Below are positions 1 through 6,803 of a stretch of 11,940 nt of DNA, in pieces. The notes beneath the pieces were generated by a model, which ran no database searches, had not been told where the DNA came from, and saw nothing but the letters and a program-made list of their open reading frames with translations. How positions within the stretch are numbered: position 1 is the stretch's first letter; each line of letters starts with the position of its first letter. Source of the DNA: an uncultured Anaerolineales bacterium. GTDB taxonomy: Bacteria > Chloroflexota > Anaerolineae > Anaerolineales > Villigracilaceae. A program made the translations under genes and the position numbers. The stretch covers positions 1-11,940 of the forward strand of contig CALFXA010000154.1 in NCBI GenBank assembly GCA_937928015.1, in the 5' to 3' direction.

Positions 1-524
1 GCGATGTCGATATCATCGAGACCTGGGGTGCGGTCGGGGACACCGACAAGGAAATCGGCCACGATGCGGTCGGCGGCACGGCGGACGATGGTCAGCAGGT
101 CGGTGCAACCAGTCGCTTCGTAATGCGAGACGCCTGCTTCGATGAGATGTCCGTGGCAATAGAGTTCGTGTTCGATCTGGAGATTTGTCCAGCGCGCGCT
201 TGGAAAGTGGATCTGATTGTAGGTGAAGAGATAACCGTCGGGCTGCTGGGCGCGGGCGAGGAGGGAGACAAATGCGTCCATAATGGAAACAAGTTGAGGG
301 TCGGGGGTTGAAGCAAGGATACGGGAGGCCGCGTCCAGCCATTTGTAGGCGTCCGAGTCGGCGAAGAACCAACCCTCGCGGAAGCCGTCCACCTCCCCCG
401 CGGCGATGCGGAAATTTTCGATGCAGCCCGAAGCCTCGAGTTGATCCCATTGATGGAAGATGGCGCGGCGCGCATTGACGTTGAGACGGTCGCGCCAGAA
501 GCCGTCCGTGATGCGCGTGGTCAT
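1..524 (-). CDS. Glycoside hydrolase family 127 beta-L-arabinofuranosidase, N-terminal part (cut by left edge)
   Basis: This is the first 174 codons of a GH127 (old DUF1680) enzyme, a family that releases L-arabinofuranose from plant-type arabinosides. Reading from the ATG at 524, the protein opens with ITDGFWRDR. It then shows the family's N-terminal landmarks in order: HQWDQLEASG near residue 24, IENFRIAAGEVDGF near 36, FFADSDAYKWLDAA near 54, AQQPDGYL near 88, RWTNLQIEHELYCHGHLIEA near 107 and HYEATG near 130. These match the start of the (alpha/alpha)6 barrel. The catalytic Glu and Cys of the family lie further on, outside the window, so activity cannot be judged. No signal peptide is visible, so it is probably cytoplasmic. 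Its ATG overlaps the TGA of the upstream transporter gene (ATGA), which indicates translational coupling. The family call is confident; the exact substrate is not. Confidence 0.9.
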   Translation of the reverse strand, partial: MTTRITDGFWRDRLNVNARRAIFHQWDQLEASGCIENFRIAAGEVDGFREGWFFADSDAYKWLDAASRILASTPDPQLVSIMDAFVSLLARAQQPDGYLFTYNQIHFPSARWTNLQIEHELYCHGHLIEAGVSHYEATGCTDLLTIVRRAADRIVADFLVGVPDRTPGLDDIDI

Positions 525-1798
525 GATTTCTTGTCGTTAACGAACGCCAGCGGAATCAGCGACAGAAGCGCCACCGCCGAGCCGACCTGGAAAATGATCG
601 GCACGGGAATGAAACCCGCCTGACCGTTCGTGACGGTGGGGATGCCGAAATTTTGAATCAGCGTCGAGCCGATCCAGGGCCCGATGACCATCGGGATGGC
701 GATCCAGAAGATCATGCGGATGCCGAGGAACTTGCCGCGGCTCTCTTCGGGCAGCAGGTCTTTCAGCCAGGCCACCGAGGCGATGGAGGCCGCGACCGAG
801 AAGGCTTGCCAAAGCAGACCCGTGAGGGCGAGCAGCGGCAGCGAACGGACCAGCGAGAGCAGAATCCCGCCAAGGCTGGAGACAATGATGGCGACCGCGA
901 TCATGTTGCGCTTGTTCCATTTGTCGGCCAGGATGCCGAAGGGAATGGCAAGCACCGCGCTGCCGACCATCACCGCGCCGCCGATGATGCTGAACTCGGA
1001 CTTGGTCACGCCGACGAAGTTGTTGAGATAGACGATGAGATACGGGAACGAGACCTCCATGCCGATGCTGCTGACCATGATGAAAAGCAGCAGGATGAAA
1101 AGTTTGCGGTTATTGCGGAGCGTGTCGAGGTTGAAGAGGTCGGCGAACTCTGCCCAAAACGAGCGGGCGGGCGGGTCGAGGGGCGCGCCCGCATCGTGGA
1201 GCAGACTGCCCGCGATGAGACCCGTCACGGTGACGATGCCGCCCAGCAGATAGAAGAACGTGAAGTAGCCGAGGCTGTCGATCAGGATGCCCGCCGCCAC
1301 CATCGCGATGATCTGCGCGATGAAGAGACTCAGGTTGAGCACGCCCTCCACGCGGCCACGCGTGTCGCTGGTAGCGATGTCGGCAGTCCAGGCGTTGAAG
1401 GCCGCGTCGTTGGCGGTGGAGCCGAAGAAGGTCATGATCGAGTCGGCGACGACCACCATGAAGACAGCGAGGCTGGAGATTTTGATATAGGCGACGGTCG
1501 GGAAGAGGATGGTCGAGATGCCCCACAAAATGTAGCCAAACAAAATGAACGGGCGGCGACGTCCCCAGCGCGAGCGCGTGCGGTCGCTGAGTGTGCCCAT
1601 CAACAGCGTGGTCAGCGTGGCGGTGATGGCGCTGGCGGCAGTCATCCAGGCCACGGGGCGCGGATCGGGGGTCAGCGTGTCATAGACGAAGGTGTTGAAC
1701 CAGGAGTTTTCGACCGCCCAGGCAATCTGTCCCGTAAGGGCGAGGGCGAACATGACGAACCAGGCGCGGGAGGTGAGGCGGGAAGAAGATTCGGTCAT
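521..1798 (-). CDS. MFS sugar transporter, SLC45/GPH (sucrose-transporter-like) type
   Basis: This is an integral membrane protein of 425 residues with about twelve hydrophobic segments, the normal size for an MFS symporter. After the second helix, residues 71-84 read SDRTRSRWGRRRPF. This closely matches the RxGRRRPF signature of plant sucrose transporters, SLC45 and the glycoside-pentoside-hexuronide:cation symporters, so a sugar or glycoside is the likely substrate. The gene overlaps the GH127 gene by ATGA, so the transporter probably imports the arabinoside or arabinose that the hydrolase handles; this is inference. I chose the ATG at 1798 because GAAAGG lies seven bases upstream. The alternative TTG at 1813 (five more residues) would put that Shine-Dalgarno inside the gene. 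A likely promoter is at 1831-1859. Cation coupling and direction of transport are not shown by the sequence. Confidence 0.88.
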   Translation of the reverse strand: MTESSSRLTSRAWFVMFALALTGQIAWAVENSWFNTFVYDTLTPDPRPVAWMTAASAITATLTTLLMGTLSDRTRSRWGRRRPFILFGYILWGISTILFPTVAYIKISSLAVFMVVVADSIMTFFGSTANDAAFNAWTADIATSDTRGRVEGVLNLSLFIAQIIAMVAAGILIDSLGYFTFFYLLGGIVTVTGLIAGSLLHDAGAPLDPPARSFWAEFADLFNLDTLRNNRKLFILLLFIMVSSIGMEVSFPYLIVYLNNFVGVTKSEFSIIGGAVMVGSAVLAIPFGILADKWNKRNMIAVAIIVSSLGGILLSLVRSLPLLALTGLLWQAFSVAASIASVAWLKDLLPEESRGKFLGIRMIFWIAIPMVIGPWIGSTLIQNFGIPTVTNGQAGFIPVPIIFQVGSAVALLSLIPLAFVNDKKS

Positions 1799-1830
1799 GG
1801 GATACCCTTTCAAGGGGAAATGTTACCTCC

Positions 1831-1859
1831 ATTATAGGGGTTTGCCCAATTTTCCACAA
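1831..1859 (-). promoter_or_regulatory. Probable sigma70-type promoter of the transporter/GH127 operon
   Basis: Read on the minus strand, TTGTGG (1854-1859) and a perfect TATAAT (1831-1836) are separated by exactly 17 bases. Transcription would start near 1824, giving a leader of about 25 bases that contains the GAAAGG ribosome site. The -35 box matches TTGACA only in its first three bases, so an activator may be needed. An inverted repeat at 1879-1895 sits about 63 bases upstream of the predicted start, a typical activator position. Confidence 0.55.
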
Positions 1860-1878
1860 ATGGATTTTTGCTCGGTTT

Positions 1879-1895
1879 GGTATGATTTTGATACC
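1879..1895. promoter_or_regulatory. Inverted repeat GGTAT-N7-ATACC, candidate operator
   Basis: GGTAT at 1879-1883 and ATACC at 1891-1895 form a 17-base interrupted palindrome in the AT-rich gap between the divergent transporter and synthetase genes. A further TGGTATG occurs at 1923-1929, 45 bases from the TGGTATG that begins the palindrome, so a second half-site may exist. The position just upstream of the -35 box suits a regulator of the sugar operon. A chance match of this size is possible, and no regulator gene is in the window. Confidence 0.35.
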
Positions 1896-2008
1896 CCTTC
1901 TCACAATTTCATCAGATTATTCTGGTATGCTTGCAGAAGCAAAAGACTGATAATTTGCGTCTAAAAACGATTACAAAACTAACAATCCATTTCTGAAATT
2001 TTGTGTTA

Positions 2009-2027
2009 TAGTGACAAAATTCACAAT
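2009..2027. promoter_or_regulatory. CRP/FNR-like palindrome upstream of the synthetase/GNAT gene
   Basis: The core is GTGA (2011-2014), six bases, then TCAC (2021-2024), in the context AGTGA-N6-TCACA. The E. coli CRP consensus is TGTGA-N6-TCACA, so nine of the ten consensus half-site bases agree. The centre is 61 bases before the ATG. Two possible -10 boxes, TATAGT (2007-2012) and AATAAT (2025-2030), overlap it. A bound regulator would therefore cover the core promoter, unless the real promoter lies elsewhere. No good -35 box was found for either. Confidence 0.42.
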
Positions 2028-2034
2028 AATGTAC

Positions 2035-2054
2035 CTCGCCTCCTCGCAGGCGGG
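2035..2054 (+). promoter_or_regulatory. Short hairpin in the synthetase/GNAT leader
   Basis: Bases 2035-2041 (CTCGCCT) pair with 2048-2054 around a six-base loop, with one G-U pair. The hairpin ends nine bases before the AAGGAG ribosome site at 2063-2068. It could stabilise the leader or tune translation; no known riboswitch pattern is seen. Confidence 0.3.
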
Positions 2055-2078
2055 AACCTCACAAGGAGAATAAATACT

Positions 2079-4820
2079 ATGGACCCACTTGTACCCCCTG
2101 GCATCGACCCCGCGCATGACGTGCTGAACTACACCCACAAGGCGCTCGATACCATCTTCGCCCCCAAGAGTGTCGCCGTGGTCGGCGCCACCGAGACCCA
2201 AGGCAGCGTTGGACGCACCATCCTCTGGAATCTCATCAGCACCTCTTTCGGCGGAACCATCTACCCGATCAACCCCAAACGCCCCAGCGTGCTGGGCATC
2301 AAGGCTTATCCGTCCCTCTCGGAATTACCCGAGGTGGTGGACCTGATCGTGGTCGTGACCCCCTCTCCGTCCGTGCCCGCCATCATCAAGGAAGCGGTCG
2401 ACCTTGGCATCAAGAGCGCCATCATCATCTCTGCTGGCTTCAAAGAGACGGGACCCGAGGGCGTCGAACTCGAACGCCAGATTCTCGAACATGCCCACCG
2501 CGGAAACATGCGCATCATCGGCCCGAACTGCCTGGGCGTGATGAACCCCATCAGCGGCCTGAATGCGACCTTCGCCACCACCATCGCCCGCCGCGGCAGC
2601 GTGGGCTTCATCAGCCAGTCGGGTGCGTTGTGCACCGCCATCCTCGACTGGTCGCTGCGCGAGAACGTCGGCTTCAGCTCCTTCGTCTCCATCGGCTCCA
2701 TGCTCGACGTGGACTGGTCCGACCTGATCTACTACCTCGGCGATGATCCGCACACCAAGAGCATCGTCATCTACATGGAAACCATCGGCAACGCACGCGC
2801 CTTCCTCTCCGCCGCACGCGAAGTAGCCATGACCAAGCCGATCATCGTCATCAAGCCTGGCCGCACCGAAGGCGCCGCCAAGGCCGCCGCTTCGCATACA
2901 GGCTCCCTCACGGGCAGCGACGAGGTGCTCGAAGTGGCCTTCCGCCGCAGTGGTGTATTGCGCGTCAACAGCATCGCCGAACTGTTCTACATGGCTGAAG
3001 TGCTCGGCAAACAGCCGCGCCCCGAGGGTCCGCGCCTGACCATCCTCACCAACGCAGGCGGACCTGGCGTGCTGGCCACCGATGCCCTCATCACCAACGG
3101 CGGCGAACTGACCAAGATTTCCCCCGAGGCGATGGAAGAATACAACAAGTTGCTGCCTGCTGCCTGGAGCCACAACAACCCCGTGGACATCCTGGGCGAC
3201 GCCAGCCCCGAACGCTATGCCAAAGCGCTCGAAATCGCCGCCAACGACGAAAACAGCGACGGCATCCTGGTCATCCTCACCCCGCAGGCCATGACCGACC
3301 CCACCAAGACCGCCGAAGAACTGGCTCCGTATGCCAAGAAACTCGGCAAACCCGTGCTTGCCACCTGGATGGGCGGCAATGACGTCGGCCCGGGCGAACT
3401 GCTGCTCAACAAAGCCGATATCCCCACCTTCCCCTACCCCGATACCGCCGCGCGTGTCTTCGACTATATGGCTCATTATGCCGACAACCTGCGCAGCCTG
3501 TACGAGACCCCCATGCCCGCCAGCAACGGCGACAACGACTCGGTCGACCGCGAACGCGCCGCCCAGATCATCCAGGCCGTGCGCGACTCAGGCCGCACCA
3601 TCCTGACCGAGTACGAGTCGAAGCTGTTGCTCTCCTGCTATGGCATACCCACGGTGGATACACGCATTGCAAAGAGTGCCGACGAAGCCGCCAAGGCCGC
3701 CGATGCCATTGGCTATCCCGTGGTACTCAAGATTCACTCCGAGACCATCACCCACAAGACCGACGTGGGCGGCGTCCAACTGAACCTTGCAAATGCCGAA
3801 GCGGTGAAGAAAGCCTACACCGCCATCCAGAAATCCGTGACCGAGAAAGTTGGCGCCGAACATTTCCTGGGTGTGACCGTCCAGCCGATGGCCAAACTCG
3901 ACGGCTACGAACTGATCCTCGGCTCCTCCATCGACCCGCAGTTTGGCCCCGTGCTATTGTTCGGTCTCGGCGGACAGTTGGTCGAGGTCTTCAAGGACCG
4001 CGCCCTGGGCATCCCGCCGCTGACCACCACCCTGGCCCGCCGCATGATGGAACAGACCCACATCTACACCGCCCTCAAGGGCGTGCGCGGACGCAACCCC
4101 GTCGATCTGCCCGCGCTCGAACGTCTGCTGGTGCGTTTCTCGCAATTGATCGCCGAGCAGCGCTGGATCAAAGAATTGGACATCAACCCGTTGATGGCCT
4201 CGCCCGAGAAACTGCTGGCCCTCGACGCCCGCGTCCTGGTCTATGACAAGAACACCACCGAGGATCGCCTGCCCAAGCTGGCCATCCGCGCCTACCCGAT
4301 GAAATACGTCAGCAAGTGGACCGCCAAGAACAACGTCGAGTTCACCATCCGCCCGATCCTGCCCGAGGACGAATCGCTGCTGGTCGATTTCCACAAGACC
4401 CTTTCCGAGCGCACCGTCTTCCTGCGCTACCTCCAGCCGATGATGCTCCAGGATCGTGTGATGCACGAGCGCCTGTCGCGCATCTGCCACAGCGACTACG
4501 ACCGCGAGATCACATTGGTGGTCGAAGGCAAGAACAAGGAAGGTCAGCCAAGCATCCTGGGCGTCGGCCGCCTGAGCAAGGTGCACGGCACCAACGAAGC
4601 CCGTTTCAGCGTGCTGATCAGCGATGCTTACCAGAATATCGGCATCGGTGCGGAATTGCTGCGCCGCGCCATCAGCGTAGCCCGCGACGAGAAGATGCAG
4701 GTCATCACCGCCACCGTCACCGCCGACAACCAACCCATGCGCAAACTCTTCGAAAAAGCTGGCTTCACGGCTGAAGCCGACAGCAACAAGCAGGTGGTAC
4801 ACGTCCGCCTCAAGTTGTAA
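2079..4820 (+). CDS. Fused ADP-forming acyl-CoA synthetase (alpha+beta) / GNAT acetyltransferase
   Basis: This 913-residue cytoplasmic protein has the architecture of Pat/PatZ lysine acetyltransferases. A CoA-binding Rossmann domain comes first (about 25-150, SVAVVGAT at 31-38). Two flavodoxin-like ligase domains follow (about 165-475), then an ATP-grasp domain (about 490-720, with HKTDVGGV at 559-566), and last a GNAT domain (about 753-913). The acetyl-CoA loop of the GNAT domain is visible as QNIGIG (852-857). The synthetase active-site histidine is present as H273 in ASHTGSLTG. The synthetase half would interconvert acyl-CoA + ADP + Pi and acid + ATP + CoA; the GNAT half would acetylate protein lysines or another amine. 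I chose the ATG at 2079 because AAGGAG lies ten bases upstream; a TTG at 2001 gives 26 residues without family resemblance. The gene stands alone and ends in the palindromic terminator. Acyl substrate and acetylation target are unknown. Confidence 0.93.
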   Translation: MDPLVPPGIDPAHDVLNYTHKALDTIFAPKSVAVVGATETQGSVGRTILWNLISTSFGGTIYPINPKRPSVLGIKAYPSLSELPEVVDLIVVVTPSPSVPAIIKEAVDLGIKSAIIISAGFKETGPEGVELERQILEHAHRGNMRIIGPNCLGVMNPISGLNATFATTIARRGSVGFISQSGALCTAILDWSLRENVGFSSFVSIGSMLDVDWSDLIYYLGDDPHTKSIVIYMETIGNARAFLSAAREVAMTKPIIVIKPGRTEGAAKAAASHTGSLTGSDEVLEVAFRRSGVLRVNSIAELFYMAEVLGKQPRPEGPRLTILTNAGGPGVLATDALITNGGELTKISPEAMEEYNKLLPAAWSHNNPVDILGDASPERYAKALEIAANDENSDGILVILTPQAMTDPTKTAEELAPYAKKLGKPVLATWMGGNDVGPGELLLNKADIPTFPYPDTAARVFDYMAHYADNLRSLYETPMPASNGDNDSVDRERAAQIIQAVRDSGRTILTEYESKLLLSCYGIPTVDTRIAKSADEAAKAADAIGYPVVLKIHSETITHKTDVGGVQLNLANAEAVKKAYTAIQKSVTEKVGAEHFLGVTVQPMAKLDGYELILGSSIDPQFGPVLLFGLGGQLVEVFKDRALGIPPLTTTLARRMMEQTHIYTALKGVRGRNPVDLPALERLLVRFSQLIAEQRWIKELDINPLMASPEKLLALDARVLVYDKNTTEDRLPKLAIRAYPMKYVSKWTAKNNVEFTIRPILPEDESLLVDFHKTLSERTVFLRYLQPMMLQDRVMHERLSRICHSDYDREITLVVEGKNKEGQPSILGVGRLSKVHGTNEARFSVLISDAYQNIGIGAELLRRAISVARDEKMQVITATVTADNQPMRKLFEKAGFTAEADSNKQVVHVRLKL

Positions 4821-4833
4821 TCCCAATTAAAAC

Positions 4834-4863
4834 AAACTGCCCTGGATATCCAGGGCAGTTTTG
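4834..4863. terminator. Bidirectional intrinsic terminator (perfect 28-base palindrome)
   Basis: Bases 4834-4861 are a perfect palindrome, AAACTGCCCTGGAT joined to its complement, with no mismatch; in RNA the centre would open into a small loop. On the plus strand a run of Ts closes the stem. On the minus strand the stem is followed by TTTGTTTTAA. It lies between the convergent synthetase and MFS genes and can serve both. Confidence 0.85.
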
Positions 4864-4886
4864 ATTCACGTCGTACCTGTAATGAA

Positions 4887-6149
4887 CTATACAGTCTCGT
4901 TGGTCGGTGCATCCAGGGTGGTCATGTCCCGCATTTCGGGGAAGAACCAGGCCACAGCCAGGACCACCACGATGGTCCCGATGCCGCCGATTACCACCGA
5001 GGGGATCGTCCCAAACAGTTTGGCGACCGAGCCTGACTCGAAAGCGCCCATCTCGTTGGAAGTGCTGATGAAAATGCTGTTGACCGCCGAGGCGCGGCCA
5101 CGCATCTCATCGGGGACGCGGGTCAACATCAGGGTGTGGCGGATAACCACGCTGATATTGTCCAGCGCACCGAGTAAACCCAGCATCAGCACAGAGAGCC
5201 AGAACGAACGAGAGACACCGAATACGATGGTCGCCAGGCCGAATCCTGCCACAGCCCAAAGCAGGGTCTTGCCTGCCTGCTTCATGGGCGGCAGATGCGC
5301 CAACAGAAAGGCCATGATGATCGCCCCGATGGACGGCGCGGCGCGCATCCAGCCGAGTCCCACCGCTCCGACCTTGAGGATGTCCGTGGCGTAGACGGGC
5401 AACAAGGCCACTGCACCACCAAACAGCACCGCGAACATGTCCAGTGTGATGGCGGCCAGGATGACGCGCGTATCGCGGATGAAGCGCCAGCCCTCGGCCA
5501 GGGACTCGAGCGTGGCTGACTTGCGGGCCAGCGCCAATTCCCGTCCCTTGATGAGCGAGATCAACGCAATGAAGACAAAGGCCGCGAACGCGTCGAACAC
5601 ATAGATAATGGTCACCTTGTCCAACACAGCCGCGACCACGCCCGCCACGGCGGGACCGACAATGGCCGCGAACTGCCAGGCGCTGCTACTCCAGGTGGCC
5701 GCGCTGGTGAACAGGTTCGGCGGGACGGTCTGCGGAAGGAGCGTGGAGGCGGCAGGATCGTAGAAGGCGCGCGCGATGCCGATCCCCAGCAGGCAGGCGT
5801 AAATCCAAAGGATGGGTCCCTCGGTAAAGGAGAGATACGCCAGGGCTAACGAACAAAAGGCCAGCAAAGTCTGCATGATGAAGACGATGCGCTTGCGATT
5901 GTACTGGTCCGCGAGATGGCCGCCAGGCAGGGACAATAAAATAACGGGAACCACCTGCACCAGTCCCACCAGACCGAGGGAAAAGGGATCGTGCGTGCGC
6001 AGCCACAGCTCCCAACTGATGGCAAAGGACAGCATCTGTCCGCCAAAAGTGGTGATGAAACGGCCGATGAATAACAAACGGAAATCGCGATGCCGAAAGG
6101 CGGCGTATGGGTCACGGGGGGCGGAGGAATTTTCCAAGGAACCTCTCAA
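4887..6149 (-). CDS. MFS transporter, MFS_3/EntS-like exporter type
   Basis: This is a membrane protein of 420 residues with about twelve hydrophobic segments. It opens with DPYAAFRHRDFRLLFIGRF (13-31), the usual start of the MFS_3 group that includes the enterobactin exporter EntS and macrolide exporters. The loop after helix 2 has the MFS motif A, GGHLADQYNRKR (76-87), with Asp81 and Arg85. Such proteins export drugs or small metabolites by proton antiport; this substrate is unknown and the neighbours give no clue. The start is uncertain: the frame has no ATG after an upstream stop. TTG at 6149 lacks a clear ribosome site, while TTG at 6137 has GAGAGG close upstream, so the protein may be four residues shorter. 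It is divergent from the HhH gene and convergent with the synthetase gene. Confidence 0.88.
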   Translation of the reverse strand: MRGSLENSSAPRDPYAAFRHRDFRLLFIGRFITTFGGQMLSFAISWELWLRTHDPFSLGLVGLVQVVPVILLSLPGGHLADQYNRKRIVFIMQTLLAFCSLALAYLSFTEGPILWIYACLLGIGIARAFYDPAASTLLPQTVPPNLFTSAATWSSSAWQFAAIVGPAVAGVVAAVLDKVTIIYVFDAFAAFVFIALISLIKGRELALARKSATLESLAEGWRFIRDTRVILAAITLDMFAVLFGGAVALLPVYATDILKVGAVGLGWMRAAPSIGAIIMAFLLAHLPPMKQAGKTLLWAVAGFGLATIVFGVSRSFWLSVLMLGLLGALDNISVVIRHTLMLTRVPDEMRGRASAVNSIFISTSNEMGAFESGSVAKLFGTIPSVVIGGIGTIVVVLAVAWFFPEMRDMTTLDAPTNETV

Positions 6150-6195
6150 GGGACGACAGGGTATCGGGGGGAAAGTCTACCACCTTTTCGAGGCG

Positions 6196-6222
6196 GTACG
6201 TGGAGATTTTATTTCAACGTAC
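6196..6222. promoter_or_regulatory. GTACGT/ACGTAC inverted repeat around a minus-strand -10 box
   Basis: GTACGT (6196-6201) and ACGTAC (6217-6222) form a six-base inverted repeat with arms 21 bases apart, centre to centre. That is two helical turns, suitable for a dimeric repressor. TAAAAT, read on the minus strand (6206-6211), lies between the arms and could be the -10 box of the MFS gene, though no good -35 box was found. Possible autoregulated or drug-responsive control is inference. Confidence 0.35.
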
Positions 6223-6229
6223 AGGGGTG

Positions 6230-6258
6230 TTGCTTTTGAGGGTCGAATCGACTAAGAT
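6230..6258 (+). promoter_or_regulatory. Possible promoter of the HhH gene, with an embedded small palindrome
   Basis: TTGCTT (6230-6235) and TAAGAT (6253-6258) are 17 bases apart, giving a start near 6265. The match is moderate: three of six and four of six bases. The spacer ends in GTCGA-A-TCGAC (6242-6252), which touches the -10 box and could be an operator. Confidence 0.4.
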
Positions 6259-6291
6259 AGAAATATATTTCAAAAAAGGAGATCATGTTTC

Positions 6292-6696
6292 ATGGCCACC
6301 ATCACTGAAATCGAGGGGATCGGCGAGGTCCTCGCCAAGAAGTTACGCGCTGCGGGCATCTTCACCACGGAAAGCCTGCTGGAGAAGGGCGCCACGCCCA
6401 AGGGCCGCAAGGAACTGGCGGAAGCCACAGGTCTGACCGAACACAATATCCTCGAATGGGTCAACCGCGCGGACCTGTTCCGTGTGTCTGGTATCGGCAC
6501 ACAATACTCGGACCTGCTGGAAGCTGCGGGCGTGGATACCGTCCGCGAACTGGCCCAGCGCAAGCCCGAGGCCCTGGCCGAGGCGTTATCCAAGATCAAT
6601 GCAGAGAAGAACAAGGTCAACAAACTGCCTGGCCTGTCGGTGGTCCAGAAATGGGTCGAGGCGGCCAAGAAGCTCCCCAGAGTCATCCAATACTAG
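6292..6696 (+). CDS. Small helix-hairpin-helix protein, DUF4332-like
   Basis: This is a 134-residue soluble protein built from helix-hairpin-helix (HhH) units. EIEGIGEVLAKKLRAAGI (6-23) and RVSGIGTQYSDLLEAAGV (64-81) share the hGIG hairpin followed by a helix and a Gly turn. A third looser copy may be KLPGLSVVQKWVEAA (111-125). In this family (DUF4332) the fold resembles the DNA-binding HhH of polymerases and repair proteins, so non-specific nucleic-acid binding is plausible. No enzyme domain is attached and its role is unknown. The ATG at 6292 has AAAAGGAG ten bases upstream. An out-of-frame ATG at 6285 lies between the ribosome site and the start. The gene is monocistronic, with its own promoter candidate and terminator. 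The fold call is firm; the DNA-binding role is inferred. Confidence 0.88.
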   Translation: MATITEIEGIGEVLAKKLRAAGIFTTESLLEKGATPKGRKELAEATGLTEHNILEWVNRADLFRVSGIGTQYSDLLEAAGVDTVRELAQRKPEALAEALSKINAEKNKVNKLPGLSVVQKWVEAAKKLPRVIQY

Positions 6697-6702
6697 AAAA
6701 GC

Positions 6703-6730
6703 AAAGAGCGCTCCATCGAGCGCTCTTTTT
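6703..6730. terminator. Intrinsic terminator, probably bidirectional
   Basis: A ten-base-pair stem (6703-6712 with 6719-6728, core AGAGCGCT) closes a six-base loop and runs into Ts on the plus strand just after the HhH gene. On the minus strand the stem is followed by TTTGCTTTTC, so it can also end the dehydrogenase transcript. Confidence 0.88.
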
Positions 6731-6803
6731 ATTTGGATGTAAAAACGTCCTTCGACTTCGGCTTCGCAAAATACGCTCAGCCCTCCGCGCAGGACGAAGA
6801 ACC

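Noticed and set aside
653..1837. Long plus-strand open frame opposite the sugar transporter
   Set aside because: Its translation is rich in Arg, Asp, His and Glu with no fold pattern, and it lies antisense to a clear MFS gene in GC-rich DNA. The same applies to 2325-3476 and 3954-4826 (minus), opposite the synthetase gene.
2001..2078. Upstream TTG start for the synthetase/GNAT gene
   Set aside because: The extra 26 residues have no family similarity and overlap the CRP-like site, and the ATG at 2079 has AAGGAG at good spacing.
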